Source: Pyropia yezoensis
Taxonomy: Eukaryota; Rhodophyta; Bangiophyceae; Bangiales; Bangiaceae
Assembly: GCA_009829735.1 (NCBI GenBank)
Contig: CM020619.1
Location: 25,879,554 to 25,943,553, forward strand
Direction of reading: 5' to 3'
Length of the DNA stretch: 64,000 nucleotides
The notes beneath the pieces are model-generated. The model worked only from the letters and a program-made list of their open reading frames with translations, was not told the origin of the DNA and did not search any database. This document shows positions 44,197 to 54,418 of the stretch, one piece after another (position 1 is the stretch's first letter; each line of letters opens with the position of its first letter). Position numbers and translations under genes: made by a program.

Positions 44197-46820
44197 GGGA
44201 TGCTTTTGATTATTGATTTGCGCTTTGCGGGCTACATGAAAAGTTTTAAAGTTTTTGCATGTTCTTGCTCGCCCAGGAAGGAGGCAGTGGAGCGAACGGT
44301 GTCCTCTCGCATGACTGCGGTCGTTGGACTTCCAGAAGCTGCACTATTGATGGCACTATGGATGGCGATGTATTATGGTGGAGAGGGACCGCCGGGGGGG
44401 GTAAGGAGATGGCACCACCTTGAACTGAATGGGGTTGGAGGGTGGCTGCGTGGCGAGGCGTCCTTGCGCAGGTCTCTCATGTGAGCGGGGAAGAACGGCG
44501 CGAGAGAAGAGATCGTGCGGGGAAGTGGAAAGGTCTCTTACAATATAGAAATGGGCGAGTCATTGAGGGGAGCGGGGGCGCAGGGTGCGGCGGAGAGGGT
44601 CGCGGCTGTCCAGCAACCTGCCCCCCCTACTGCACGAAATAAAGCCAAACAGAAGGAGGGGCAGAGGGCTGCCGAAAGCGTCGACGGCGCTCCCTCTGCC
44701 CCTTCAACCGCGCGTCCGCAACGGAGGTCGATTGCCACCCCCGCCGCTGCCGAGGGGCCTGCGCCGCAGGGTGCGACGGGGCCGGGGCGTGAGCGCCGGT
44801 GTCCGCCACCGGCAGGATGTGGGGGCCTCGGCGCGGCCGGCGGGGCGACAGCGGCGCTCGCGGACGCACCAAAAAATGTAGTAGGGGGTGGCGGCGGCCC
44901 CATGGGCGTTGACTCGCCCCCGTCCGCGGCAGTGACTCCTCCCCGTCAGCGGCGGTGACTGCGGCTGGGAGCCTGTCGGCCGGCGCTGCTGCCAGTGCCC
45001 CTGCCGCCACGCACGCCACCGCCAGTGTGGGCGGCGCGGACCAGGTGGAGGCTTGCATCGACGTGGGGGCTGCGGAAGTGGTGTTCGCCGCCGCCGCGGT
45101 GGGGACAGGCGGCGGTTGCGGCGACGGTAGCGGCGGCGTCGTCGGTGGCTGCTCCGGCGACGACGGCCGTCGGCAGCGGTGGCCATGCTGGGGGGGGGGG
45201 GGGGGGCTCTCGGCATGACGCGGGGTGCGAATGGTGATGGCGGTGAAAGTGGTGGGGGAGCCTGGACACCCGACGGGGCGAGGTATGGGGGCAGCCCCAG
45301 GGACGGAAGGGTGAAGTGAGGGGCGCGGCGACCACCAGAAACCTGCCCCTGGGAAAAAAAAAAAATCAAAGTCGAGGCGATGATGATCTTTCAAACTATT
45401 CTTCCCATGCACGGTGAAATATGTGAATGCAGTATTCCGGGGAATCTATTGGCTGAAGGATAAATGCCCTCGTGCGCTGTGAGCCGGTACATACTACATG
45501 CGGCTAGGAATCGTCGAGAGCGGTCGCTCCTGTCCATCACTTACTGAACGAACCTGGGCCAGGTCGGATTCTATTGGTCGGAAGAATATTGGAGAAATTT
45601 AGAGCTCGTGTGTGCATGGTATTGGGGCCTTGCCCTCCCGTCTGACCCCAATCGAACCATTCGCCAAGCAATCAAGCCGAGTGCCTGACAACGGCGCGCG
45701 ATTGAAGCGTGCTGGCGGGAGTCGATGCCTCCCTGACCTGCTCCCCTCCCCTTCGCTGTCTCTTTCCCCTCCGCAGACACGAGCAGATGATCTTCTTCTT
45801 GCACAGCTGCCGCGCGGTGCGGCGACCACGTAGGCAGGCCGTTTTCCGCGTGGCCGTTGGGCCACAGCCCAACCGGCCACGCCCCGACCAGCGTCGCGTG
45901 TGGGGACGCGGCGCACCCCCCACAGCCGCTCCCCCAAGGGCTCGCCCGCAGCGGCCGATCAGCGGCGAGCCTGACGCGTGCAGGCCCGCGGCCTGCTGGT
46001 TCTGCCCTGGCGGCGGGAGGCGGAGTGTCAGTTACGGGAAGGCTCTCTCTTCCCCCTCCCTCCCCACCTTTCCGTTCCTTCCCCCCCCCCCCCTCCTGCC
46101 CCCCCCTGCGCACCGCTGACAGGGGGGGAGGGGGTGAACGGGCTGTGATGATCCTCATCATGGCCTCCTGCGCGGGAGAGGGCTCCCACGGAGAGGGCTC
46201 CCACCGCAGGGGGGAGAGGGAGGCTTCAGGACGGCGCTCACCGGTGCTGCATCGCAGTGGGAGGGGGGGGGGGTGCCAGGGCCTGCCGCCGCGGGAAGAG
46301 GCTGCCGCATCCGCAGAGCACCTCCCCCCCATATTTCGCATTCTCTGTCCCGTGGCTCACCGGCCGAGCGGCTGGGCGACCTGGGCTGTGCCTGCCCGCC
46401 ACCGCCTAGCAGCTGGCGTTTCCTCCCCGCCCACGTTGGTGTTTGGCTGCTGGCGTTTCTACGCTTGCTCGTTGTTGTACGGAACGAAGGGGCTCGCCCT
46501 GCGACGCGCGTGGTGTGTCGTGTGCGAGGAGGGGGGGGTTGGGAGGGGGAGTGTGGAGTGCGAGCGACTCGCTCCACGGACAGACGCAGGGGGGGTGCCC
46601 CTCCCGCAGGAAAGGCGAGCCGACCCAGCGGCTGACTTGCGTCTCTTGGGCGCGTGTACGCACGCATGCGTCGAAGACCCCTTTCTGCGGCGGTCTTACC
46701 CTCCGTCCTCCCCCCCCCCCCCCCCCTTTTTTTTTTTTTGTAAACAGGCGCACGCGTGGCGGGCACCCGTCCTCGGGTCGGCACGTTGCTCTGTGGCGGC
46801 GGCCGGCGGGTGGCAGCGCC
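44197..46820. other. intergenic between the two Hint genes, no supported gene
   Basis: Long GC-rich spacer with G/C runs (45188-45205, 46080-46100). The part nearest the second gene has a very strong C18-T13 tract ending TTGTAAACAG at about 46703-46750, which resembles a 3' splice site, so the second Hint gene may have an untranslated 5' exon here. Confidence 0.5.
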
Positions 46821-48617
46821 ATGGTGCGATGGCGCAGGTGGCGGGGGCGGTCGGTGGCGACGGCGGCGGCCGTGGCGACGGCGGCCGTTGTCGTGGCAGC
46901 CAGTCTGCTCGCCTGCCACTCAGCCGCTGTCACGATGCTGCTCACGGCCGATGCAGGTAGCGCCGCCGCGGCTGCAGTGGGGGAGACGGTGGTACCACTT
47001 GCGGTGGGACAGCCGACGACCACTACGGGTGACCTGGCCGGTGTCGTGCTCCCGGCGGCGCCGCCCTCTTCCCCACTCAGGGGAGCGGCAGTCTGGGTGG
47101 TGCCGTCACAGGCGGCGCGGGCACCCCTCGACGGCGGCCATGGCTCTGTGTCGGCCGCTTCCTTTGTCGACGGTCGTCTCCCCACGAGTCGGGTGCTCAA
47201 CGACTGGGCGCTGGCCGGCTCATATCGCTACGCCCGCGTTGGCTACTACACGTCCCGCGCCGCGTACCGCCGCTGCCCCTACACACTCACCGTTGGGCCG
47301 TACGACGCGGCGGCTTTTCCCCGCGATGCGCAGGGCAGCTTGCGGCTCCCGCCGTCGGTGCTCACGTGGAATTCGTCGGCTTGCGTGGCGGTGGGGCCTG
47401 CCTCGCCTGACCACGCCGACGTGCCCGGCTCGGACCTGATCGTCATTTCCTCCAAGCTGCTCTTCTCCGACGCCGGCCAAGCGGCCTACCCGCTTGTGGT
47501 CGAGGCGATGCAGCAAATCGAGGCGGACCGCCTGGGCGCCGCCTTCCACGCGCTGGGCGTCCACTTTAGTGTCGTCTACGCGCCGTCGGCGGTAGCGTGC
47601 GCGTCTGCCGACAAGCGGCAAGTGGGAGGCTTCCTCGACGGCACTATCATGCTCTTTGTTCGGCAGGACAACTCATCGTTGTCCTTTTCCACGGTGGTGG
47701 TGCCGCCAAAGTACCGCACCGCGTTTATGTACATGCCTAACAGCGCGGCGCGGACGGAGACGAGCGTCTGTGCGCTGTCCACCGCGCTGCTGTCTTGGAA
47801 TGGGAGCCTTCTGGAGGCGGACTCACCGCCACCGGGGCCTACCGAGACGCCCACGCCCGTGCCAACACCCGGCTCGACCGATGCGCCCGTCTCCCCCGAA
47901 ACGGTTCCATCGGGGGAGGGGGGTGGGAACGAGGGGCCAGACGGGACCGTGGTCGGGGAAGAAGGGGCGGCCACCTCCACCAACGATGGGGAGCGGGCCT
48001 GCTTCCCCGCCACTGCGTCGGTGATGCTTGCGTCTGGACAGGCGGTGCCGATGCGGGCGTTGCGACTGGGCGATGAGGTGGCCACCGGCGGCGGCCGCGT
48101 GTCCATAGTGTATGCATTCTCGCACGCGGACGGGCGGGAGGCGGTGCGCCACCCGTTTGTGCGGCTCGCCACCGCGGCAGGGGTGTCCCTGACCGCCTCG
48201 CCCGGTCACTATGTGTACGTCCTCGGCGGGATGGACCGACAGCTGGTCCCCGCCGCGGCGGTGCGGGTGGGAGATGTGTTGCCGTTGGCCACTGGCAATG
48301 GCTCGGCGGTGGTGGAGGTGTCGCGGGTGGCGCTGCCGGGACTGTACAACCCCCATACGCTCGATGGGGACATTGTCGTCGATGGGGTGGTGGTGAGCAC
48401 GTGGACGGTGGCGGTACCGCCAGCGGTGGCGGCGGCGGCGCTGGCGCCACTGCGGTGGTTGGTGGGGGGTACTGCTGGCGGACGGGCGGCAGGGATGGCG
48501 CTGGGCGTGTCACAAGCAGTGGAGGCGGTGGTCAGGTGGGATGCGCAGGCCACTCGCGCGTTGCTGTCGAAGGCGGGGGCGAGAGGTATGATGGCATTGG
48601 CCGGGAGAGTGGCCTAA
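46821..48617 (+). CDS. secreted Hint (Hog-type) domain protein 2
   Basis: The ATG at 46821 (AGCGCCATGG, strong context) gives 598 residues. A basic start and a hydrophobic stretch at about residues 13-33 form a signal peptide or anchor. The extracellular domain shares its layout and motifs with the paralog at 41764 (NDWALAGSYRYA, CPYTLTV, LLFSDAGQAAYP, CALSTALLSWNG) at only moderate protein identity. The linker is Pro/Thr-rich (TPTPVPTP). The Hint domain starts at Cys394 (CFPATASVML) and is nearly identical in DNA to that of the paralog. The expected reaction is self-cleavage at that Cys. Confidence 0.85.
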   Translation: MVRWRRWRGRSVATAAAVATAAVVVAASLLACHSAAVTMLLTADAGSAAAAAVGETVVPLAVGQPTTTTGDLAGVVLPAAPPSSPLRGAAVWVVPSQAARAPLDGGHGSVSAASFVDGRLPTSRVLNDWALAGSYRYARVGYYTSRAAYRRCPYTLTVGPYDAAAFPRDAQGSLRLPPSVLTWNSSACVAVGPASPDHADVPGSDLIVISSKLLFSDAGQAAYPLVVEAMQQIEADRLGAAFHALGVHFSVVYAPSAVACASADKRQVGGFLDGTIMLFVRQDNSSLSFSTVVVPPKYRTAFMYMPNSAARTETSVCALSTALLSWNGSLLEADSPPPGPTETPTPVPTPGSTDAPVSPETVPSGEGGGNEGPDGTVVGEEGAATSTNDGERACFPATASVMLASGQAVPMRALRLGDEVATGGGRVSIVYAFSHADGREAVRHPFVRLATAAGVSLTASPGHYVYVLGGMDRQLVPAAAVRVGDVLPLATGNGSAVVEVSRVALPGLYNPHTLDGDIVVDGVVVSTWTVAVPPAVAAAALAPLRWLVGGTAGGRAAGMALGVSQAVEAVVRWDAQATRALLSKAGARGMMALAGRVA

Positions 48618-48799
48618 TTATGCCGTGGCCTGGGGGTGATGACGTGCTGGACCTTACAAAACACTGGGCTCGACGTTGCAAGGAAGTAGAGCGGGGAGTA
48701 GCGCATGCATCAGAACCTACGCCAGCGTCCTGTCAAAAAAAATAAGGTTACGGCAAGCTGTACATCCTGGGGACGTCCCACACAACCCCGCCCCTTCCA

Positions 48800-49960
48800 T
48801 CATCCCCCTAATGGAACTGGCGCGGTTGGCGCCACGACCGCCCGCCGCGCAGCGCGGCCCGCCCCCGTCCCCAGCGCGTCGGCCAGCGCCGCCGCGTCCA
48901 CTCCTACCGGTAGCGGCTCGTCGGCGTCCCCCCCCAGCCACCGGGGAAGGTGGGCCGCCCCCACCTCCCGACGCAGGACCGAGACGGTTGACTCACCCCC
49001 CCCTCCCCCCCCTCCGCCGCCCACCCACACAATTTGGCGGATCACCGCCGCGCCCAGCAGCGGCGAGATGGCGCGGTAGACTGCGTGGACACCAGACGGG
49101 TAGTTGATGAGCAAGATGCGCCCATGGCGCAACGGGTAGTGACAAAAAAACACCTTCAACGCCGCCCGCACCAGCGGCAGGTCCACGTGCCGGAGAGCGG
49201 ACCAGCCGGTGAAATCCACAACCGCCGTTGCACGGCGGGCGTAGCGGCCGCCCAGCGGCGGGGTGCGCCGACGGCCTCCGCTGCTCGCGGCGGCGGCGGC
49301 GGCCACTGCCTCGGCAGACGGGGCGGGGCGGTAAAAGAGGCCGTCACAGGCGGCGACGAGAGCCGCGAGAAACGCCCCGCGCTCAACGACGCGGCGTTCA
49401 AACTGGCAGACCGGCGCGTAGACGAGGACCCCTCCCCCCCCCGGGCGCCGGTCCTCGCACGCGGGCCCCAATATGTAGGCTGGAAAACAGGCGGCCGGCT
49501 CGTCGACCGCTGAGGCCGGCACGCCCGCCACTCCACGTTCCCGCCGCCACGTGAGTGTCGCAGCCAACGCCGCCACCGCCGCGTCTACGTCCCCCCCCCG
49601 GTCGCGCAGGTAGCACAGCAACAGGACGTCACGGGTGTGGGCCGACGCACCCGCTGCGCGCACCAGGTCGTCAGTGGCTAGTGACGGGTAGGCCGCGATG
49701 GACCGGGCAAAGAGCGCGGACGCGGCGGTGGAGAGGGCAGCCAGCGCGGCACGCTCGGGAGGGAGGAGGTCTTCCACGTCAGGCTCGAGGGGTAGGGGGG
49801 GGGGTGGCGGACAGTGGGTCGAGGGGGAAGGTGGGGGGGCAGCGTCTCCCGCACGGGTGGATGGGGAAGGAGATGGAGCCTTGGACGACAGGAAGAGAGA
49901 CATCCTGGAGGACACGGATGACAAGTACGACATGGTGACGCGTGATGACGGGAGGGACAC
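48800..49960 (-). CDS. CRAL-TRIO (Sec14-like) lipid-binding protein
   Basis: The frame from Met 49960 gives 386 residues; later Mets at residues 10 and 20 are alternative starts. A Ser/Pro-rich lead is followed by a CRAL-TRIO N-terminal helical region (VLLLCYLRDRGGDVDAAVAALAATLTWRRE) and the lipid-binding lobe (VLVYAPVCQF, VVDFTGWS, HVDLPLVRAALKVFFCHYPLRHGRILLINYPSGVHAVYRAISPLL). Sec14-type proteins exchange phosphatidylinositol and other lipids between membranes. A Gly run interrupts the segment after IRQIVWV. There are no transmembrane helices. It is convergent with Hint gene 2, with 182 bp between stops. Confidence 0.85.
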   Translation of the reverse strand: MSLPSSRVTMSYLSSVSSRMSLFLSSKAPSPSPSTRAGDAAPPPSPSTHCPPPPPLPLEPDVEDLLPPERAALAALSTAASALFARSIAAYPSLATDDLVRAAGASAHTRDVLLLCYLRDRGGDVDAAVAALAATLTWRRERGVAGVPASAVDEPAACFPAYILGPACEDRRPGGGGVLVYAPVCQFERRVVERGAFLAALVAACDGLFYRPAPSAEAVAAAAAASSGGRRRTPPLGGRYARRATAVVDFTGWSALRHVDLPLVRAALKVFFCHYPLRHGRILLINYPSGVHAVYRAISPLLGAAVIRQIVWVGGGGGGGGGESTVSVLRREVGAAHLPRWLGGDADEPLPVGVDAAALADALGTGAGRAARRAVVAPTAPVPLGG

Positions 49961-52263
49961 AGGACCAACCAGGAGGAGTAACGCCCTTCCTGCACGTCTA
50001 GCAGGTGGTGAGAAGTAGGGAGAGGCAGGGGCCGGCCGACGCCTTCAGAGCCGCACCAGTGGTACCGGTGGGTGGCCGGGGGCGGTGGCGACAGAGACTG
50101 CCGCACCAGAGAACGGCGCGGCACGTACACGAGGCCGAGGGCATCCGCCACGACCGCGGCTCGCTTCGTAAAAGCGCACCAAGCGAAGGCGACGCGATGG
50201 GTCGTGAGGGGGGGGGAGCCGGAGCCTCAGATACCCCAAAACGGGGTGGGGCAGGAGTGAGGGCGGCGGCAGGAGAGGTACGCAAGGTCGTCTCACACCG
50301 CGGCGGCTCGGCGACGTGGCACCTCCCCCTCCCCGCAGCACGCGGCCGCCGCCGACAGCTCTGGCTAGCCACCACGCTGCCGCAAGTCTGGCCCGAAGGA
50401 GGGGGGGAGAGACGAGGCGCGACGACGGGGTCGTAGGCCGGCGGGCAAACGCGCGTTGCAGAAGGACAGGCAAAAGAAAAAAAGAAGAAGAGAAAAAGGG
50501 TGGGTGCAGAGGGCCCACTCACTGCGCGGTCTTACCGCGGAGGCAAACACGCACGACACCGCCCCCCCCCCGCGACGACCCGGACGGCAGCAGACACACC
50601 CACGAAACACGCAGACACAACCACGCGGCCGGGCGGCTGGCCGCACGCCGCGCCCGACGTGGCCCGCTAAAGGAAACACTCGCGTCACGGGCCGTCTGTG
50701 GGGGGGGGCCCGCAGTGGGCCCGTCAGCTCTCTGGAGCGCACCCACCGGGCGACGGTGGGCACTCTGGCCAGGCAGTTGAGCGTTCTGCCTTGCTGGTGT
50801 GCCAGGCCCGTGCGGCTGGCCGTTCGACGACTGCAGCGTGGCGGGACCGTGCTGGGCGGGTTGGCGCGGCCCCCCCCCCCCACCACCATTCACCAGCGGC
50901 ACACCGTGGCGGCCTCTGCGGGAGATGTTTTCCAGTACCGAACACGACGTGACGTGGCCGCCATATCCGGTACATACAGTGCCAGGTTGAAAACCCCCTG
51001 ACACTGGCTTGGCGGGTGCCTCGCCCCCATGGCAATGGAAGCTTGATGTCTGTGGCACACCTTGTGTGCCCACTTCGCGTGTGAGAGGGCTCTCCGCATG
51101 GGGGGTTCTCCAGATATTGGATCTGGTGGCCCGAAGGACGACAGCATCACCGCCTCTGATTGGATGAAAGGCAACGAACACAACGTTGTGCTGCTGCGAA
51201 TTGGAACATGGAAGGCTGCAATGGCAGCACACCCGCGTACACAAATACAATTCCATCCAAAAGCTGGCTTGCCTTGCGGAACCCTATTCTCTGAAGCACG
51301 AAGCATGCCAGCCCTGCTCGGTCATCCGGCGCCGCCATGCAGTACCAGACACCAGGACCTCCACCGCCCCCTCCCCGTGGTCCACGGCCAGCGCGTGAAA
51401 GCCTCTGTCACCATGCGAGACGGAGGCGCAAAAGGGGAAGGTGTGCGCGCGGCGGGGGATGGCCAGCTTGTGGCGGCTGACGGCTGCGCACGCACCTGCT
51501 CCAGCATTTCCTACGTCAGCAAAGCACCAGCAGCAGCGCCAGCAGCCATCCCCCCCCCCCCCCTGCCAACCGTCCTGTGTCTGCCGCAGCCTCCGCCATC
51601 TCCGCCGCCTCCCGCGCGGGCATCACAACCGGTCCACGCCCGCCGGCACCCACCGGATCGCATATGGATTGCACACCTAGCGCCGCCGCCAGCCAGTCGC
51701 ATAATACTGAGGGAGGACGTGCTCAACGTGGGGCCCCATCCGGATGAGGTGGAAAAGGGGGGAAACAAGCGCATGGGAAGCGGGAGAAGTCGCCATTGGG
51801 AATGGCATCGCTGGCGGGGGGAAGGGCACCTGGGGCGAGGGGGCGCGGGAAGGGGAGGACGCGCCCGCTGGCGCTTCGTCGAGGTGGGGCGGGCGGGGTG
51901 TATCGATGAGTTTTGGGAGCAGGGGCGGGTTGGTCCCTAGGAACGGGACCGCCAGCCGTTCGTGGCAGGCCAGGGAGCGGCGTCCTTTCGGTACCCCCCC
52001 CCCCCTCCGCCTTTTGAGCCGCAGGCTGCTCTCCTCAAGGAGCTCCTGGACACCCACACCATCTGCACCGTCGCGAGGGGTTTTCCGCAGGGGTCGACCG
52101 CCAAAGCCTGTGATGATGTTGGAGAAAAAAGGGGCGCGGGCGGCCGGTGACCAAGAGAGGTAGCTACATGCTCTTGGGTGGGGGGGAAGGGCTGCCACGT
52201 CCCCCTCGCGGGACCGCCACGTCCCGGCCGGCCCGGTCATCGAAGGACGGGTAGGGGGGTACA
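49961..52263. other. no supported gene; contains a dispersed repeat
   Basis: Several frames of 100-290 codons have no domain. An A/G-rich tract (50460-50500) and a poly-C run (50871-50880) are present. The dispersed repeat copy B lies at 51262-51345. Confidence 0.45.
51262..51345 (+). repeat. dispersed repeat, copy B
   Basis: Same-orientation counterpart of 43868-43955, sharing CTATTCTCTGAAGCACGAAG and CCCTGCTCGGTCATCC. A further match, GAGACGGAGGCGCAAAAGGGG, lies near 51418. Confidence 0.7.
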
Positions 52264-52386
52264 TATTGTGCGTCCCGCAAAAAGTGGACGTGCACGGGTC
52301 GTGCAGTGTGGGTTTGATTGGTCCAGTGGCCGATATTTGACATGATCACGACACGAGCACGTCCACTTTTTACGGGACGCACTATA
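52264..52386 (+). mobile_element. MITE, 123-bp family, copy 3
   Basis: TA-flanked, with inverted ends TTGTGCGTCCCG and TAGTGCGTCCCG, and internal CGTGCAGTGTGGGTTTGATT and CATGATCACGACACG. Exactly the same length as copies 1 and 2. Confidence 0.9.
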
Positions 52387-53638
52387 GCGCACGTGAGCGG
52401 TACGATGGGGGATCATGTGGGTGGACGTGCCCAGAGGACACAGAGGGATCGGCTCCGTTCCGCCGCCTTTCTGCCGCTTTGCTCCCGCGTCGACCGTAGG
52501 CCCGCTCTAGAAATCGGCCGCGATAAATATATAAATAAAAGACACATGTAAAGCCCGCCGCGGGTGGAGCACATTCTGTACATGCATTCCGGTACATACT
52601 ATATGTATGTACATAGTCAAGCATGCATAGTCATACGTATGTAGTTCCCTTTTTCAGTACACGAAGTGTCTCCGACATAGCGGTGCTGAGAGCGGGCGCG
52701 GCCAGTGGAGCACGGATCGCCGAAAAGTTTTTTTTTTTCTTCAGCTGGCAGCTGCTGCTTGCTATGGTGCGCATGGTTGGTGGCGGCCTCGTGACCGTGG
52801 ACGTCGTCCACGTCAAAGAGCCACCAGCTGAGCGGCACCGCACGTCAACGCGGCTGGGCGTGGCGGCGTTGTGGAGGGGACGCACCTTACCGTTGCGGGG
52901 CGGCCATGGTGCGTGCAGAGGGCGGCGGCGACAGGCCCCCTTTGACCTCCACGGCCGTGTCTCTCGCGGGCGGTGGCCGACCCGGTGACCACCCCGTTCA
53001 TGCGGCGGCTAAGCGGTGTGAGCCGCGCTCGGGGGTGGGCTGCCCGTCTTGTTTCTGCACTTCAGTCGCTTTCGATGATTGGCGTGTGTTTTTTGTGCTC
53101 GCTGCCCCCCCTGTCCGCCCTCCCCCCCGTGCACCCGGCCTGTCGATGGAAAAGCGCAGGCGGCTGCGGCGGCTGCGGCGCACAGGGATGTTGGGTCAAC
53201 CATGGGGGGGGGGGGGGGCACGGCCCGCGGCTGCATCCCAGGCAGCACCGCCGGCCCCCGGCCGGGGCCGGCGGTGGAATGTGTCAACGGCGCCGGCGTG
53301 CACCACCGGCGATGGCCTCTGCCGGTGCGCGGCGCCCCGAATGGCGCCGTGGACTCCCCGTTTCGTCCTCAAGGTGGGCATAAAAAAGTGGCATCGTCGT
53401 CCTCGTGCCTTTCTTTTCAGCCCGCGGTGCGTTCGTTGTTTCTTGCCATGGCGTCATTGACATTGTCATTGCCCTCCCCGGGGTCGGCCTTGTGCGTAGC
53501 AAAGGGGGCGACGCGCATAGGGAGCCCCCTCCCCATCCCTTCCTCCATCCCGCCGCCCACCACCTCTCTTCCCCTACCCCCCCCCCCCCTCCGCCCCCGG
53601 GGGCGCCCCCCCCCCCCCCCCCCCTGCTGCTGTCCCCT
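52387..53638. other. no supported gene
   Basis: The start is AT-richer, with ATGTATGTACATA-type palindromes (52570-52650) and a T run at 52727-52739. The second half is GC-rich, with poly-G at 53203-53217 and poly-C at 53578-53620. Confidence 0.45.
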
Positions 53639-54418
53639 CTACTTACAAACGCGGCCCCAGCGGCGTCGCGCGCACACGTCCTGCGCAAACACCCGAAACA
53701 CGCAGCAGCGGCTGGCACACTGGGCGCTCAGGTTGCACGTGGCGCCGTTGCGCAGGTTGGGGCGCTGCGCCCGGCACTCGTTGGGCAGAAACACCGACCG
53801 GAGGTAGCAAAACTGCCCCGCCCCGCACCCCCCACACCCCGCCGTCGTGCACGCCCTGCACCGGCAGCGGCCGGCCACGCACGCGCCCGCCCCGCACTGC
53901 ACGTTGTGCGCGCAGCCGCCGCCCAGCGGCACGTCCCGCGGCAGACACGCATTGACCTCAAAGGGCAACACCCGAAACGCACAGTACCGGCCGGGCCCGC
54001 AGCCCCCACAGCCGCGGGCGCCGCCGCGGCACACCCGGCACTGGCACACCCCGTCCCGGCAGTTGCCAGACCCGCACTGCCAGTCGCGGGTGCACGCGTC
54101 GCCGAGGGCGCCCACGCACACGTTGGCGGCGGGGGGCACGGCGGGGAGGCGGCGGCAAAAGGAGCCCGCGGGGCAGCCGCCGCACCCAGACCCCGTGCAC
54201 GGCCGGCAGTGGCAGCGGCCGTTGAAGCAGGCGCGGGAGGTGCAGTCCCACCGGGCCGTCGCCTGGCGGCACAGACTGCCCAGGCCCATCCTCGCCAGCG
54301 ACGGCAGGGGGGAAGTGGTGGTGGCGGCGGCGGCGTGCAGGGGGGGGGGCGCGGCAGTGGCCATGACCACCAGCAGGAGGGCGACGAACAAAGCCCGGGG
54401 GGTCATGGCGGCGGCCAT
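53639..54418 (-). CDS. secreted cysteine-rich modular protein
   Basis: ATG 54418 gives 259 residues. A hydrophobic signal peptide (MTPRALFVALLLVVMATAAPPPL, starting at residue 5) is followed by three tandem Cys-rich modules of about 55-60 residues and a shorter fourth. Each full module has the spacing C-x6-C, then GxC, CxC, C, GCGGC, GxFC or GxYC, and a final Cys about ten residues on. The regular pairs indicate disulfide-bonded extracellular repeats, loosely EGF- or granulin-like. I do not recognise a named family. It ends CARRRWGRVCK. A secreted wall or signalling role is only inference. Confidence 0.75.
   Translation of the reverse strand: MAAAMTPRALFVALLLVVMATAAPPPLHAAAATTTSPLPSLARMGLGSLCRQATARWDCTSRACFNGRCHCRPCTGSGCGGCPAGSFCRRLPAVPPAANVCVGALGDACTRDWQCGSGNCRDGVCQCRVCRGGARGCGGCGPGRYCAFRVLPFEVNACLPRDVPLGGGCAHNVQCGAGACVAGRCRCRACTTAGCGGCGAGQFCYLRSVFLPNECRAQRPNLRNGATCNLSAQCASRCCVFRVFAQDVCARRRWGRVCK

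Noticed and set aside
51062-51940. 292-codon plus-strand frame
   Set aside because: Overlaps the dispersed repeat, has no domain and changes composition halfway.
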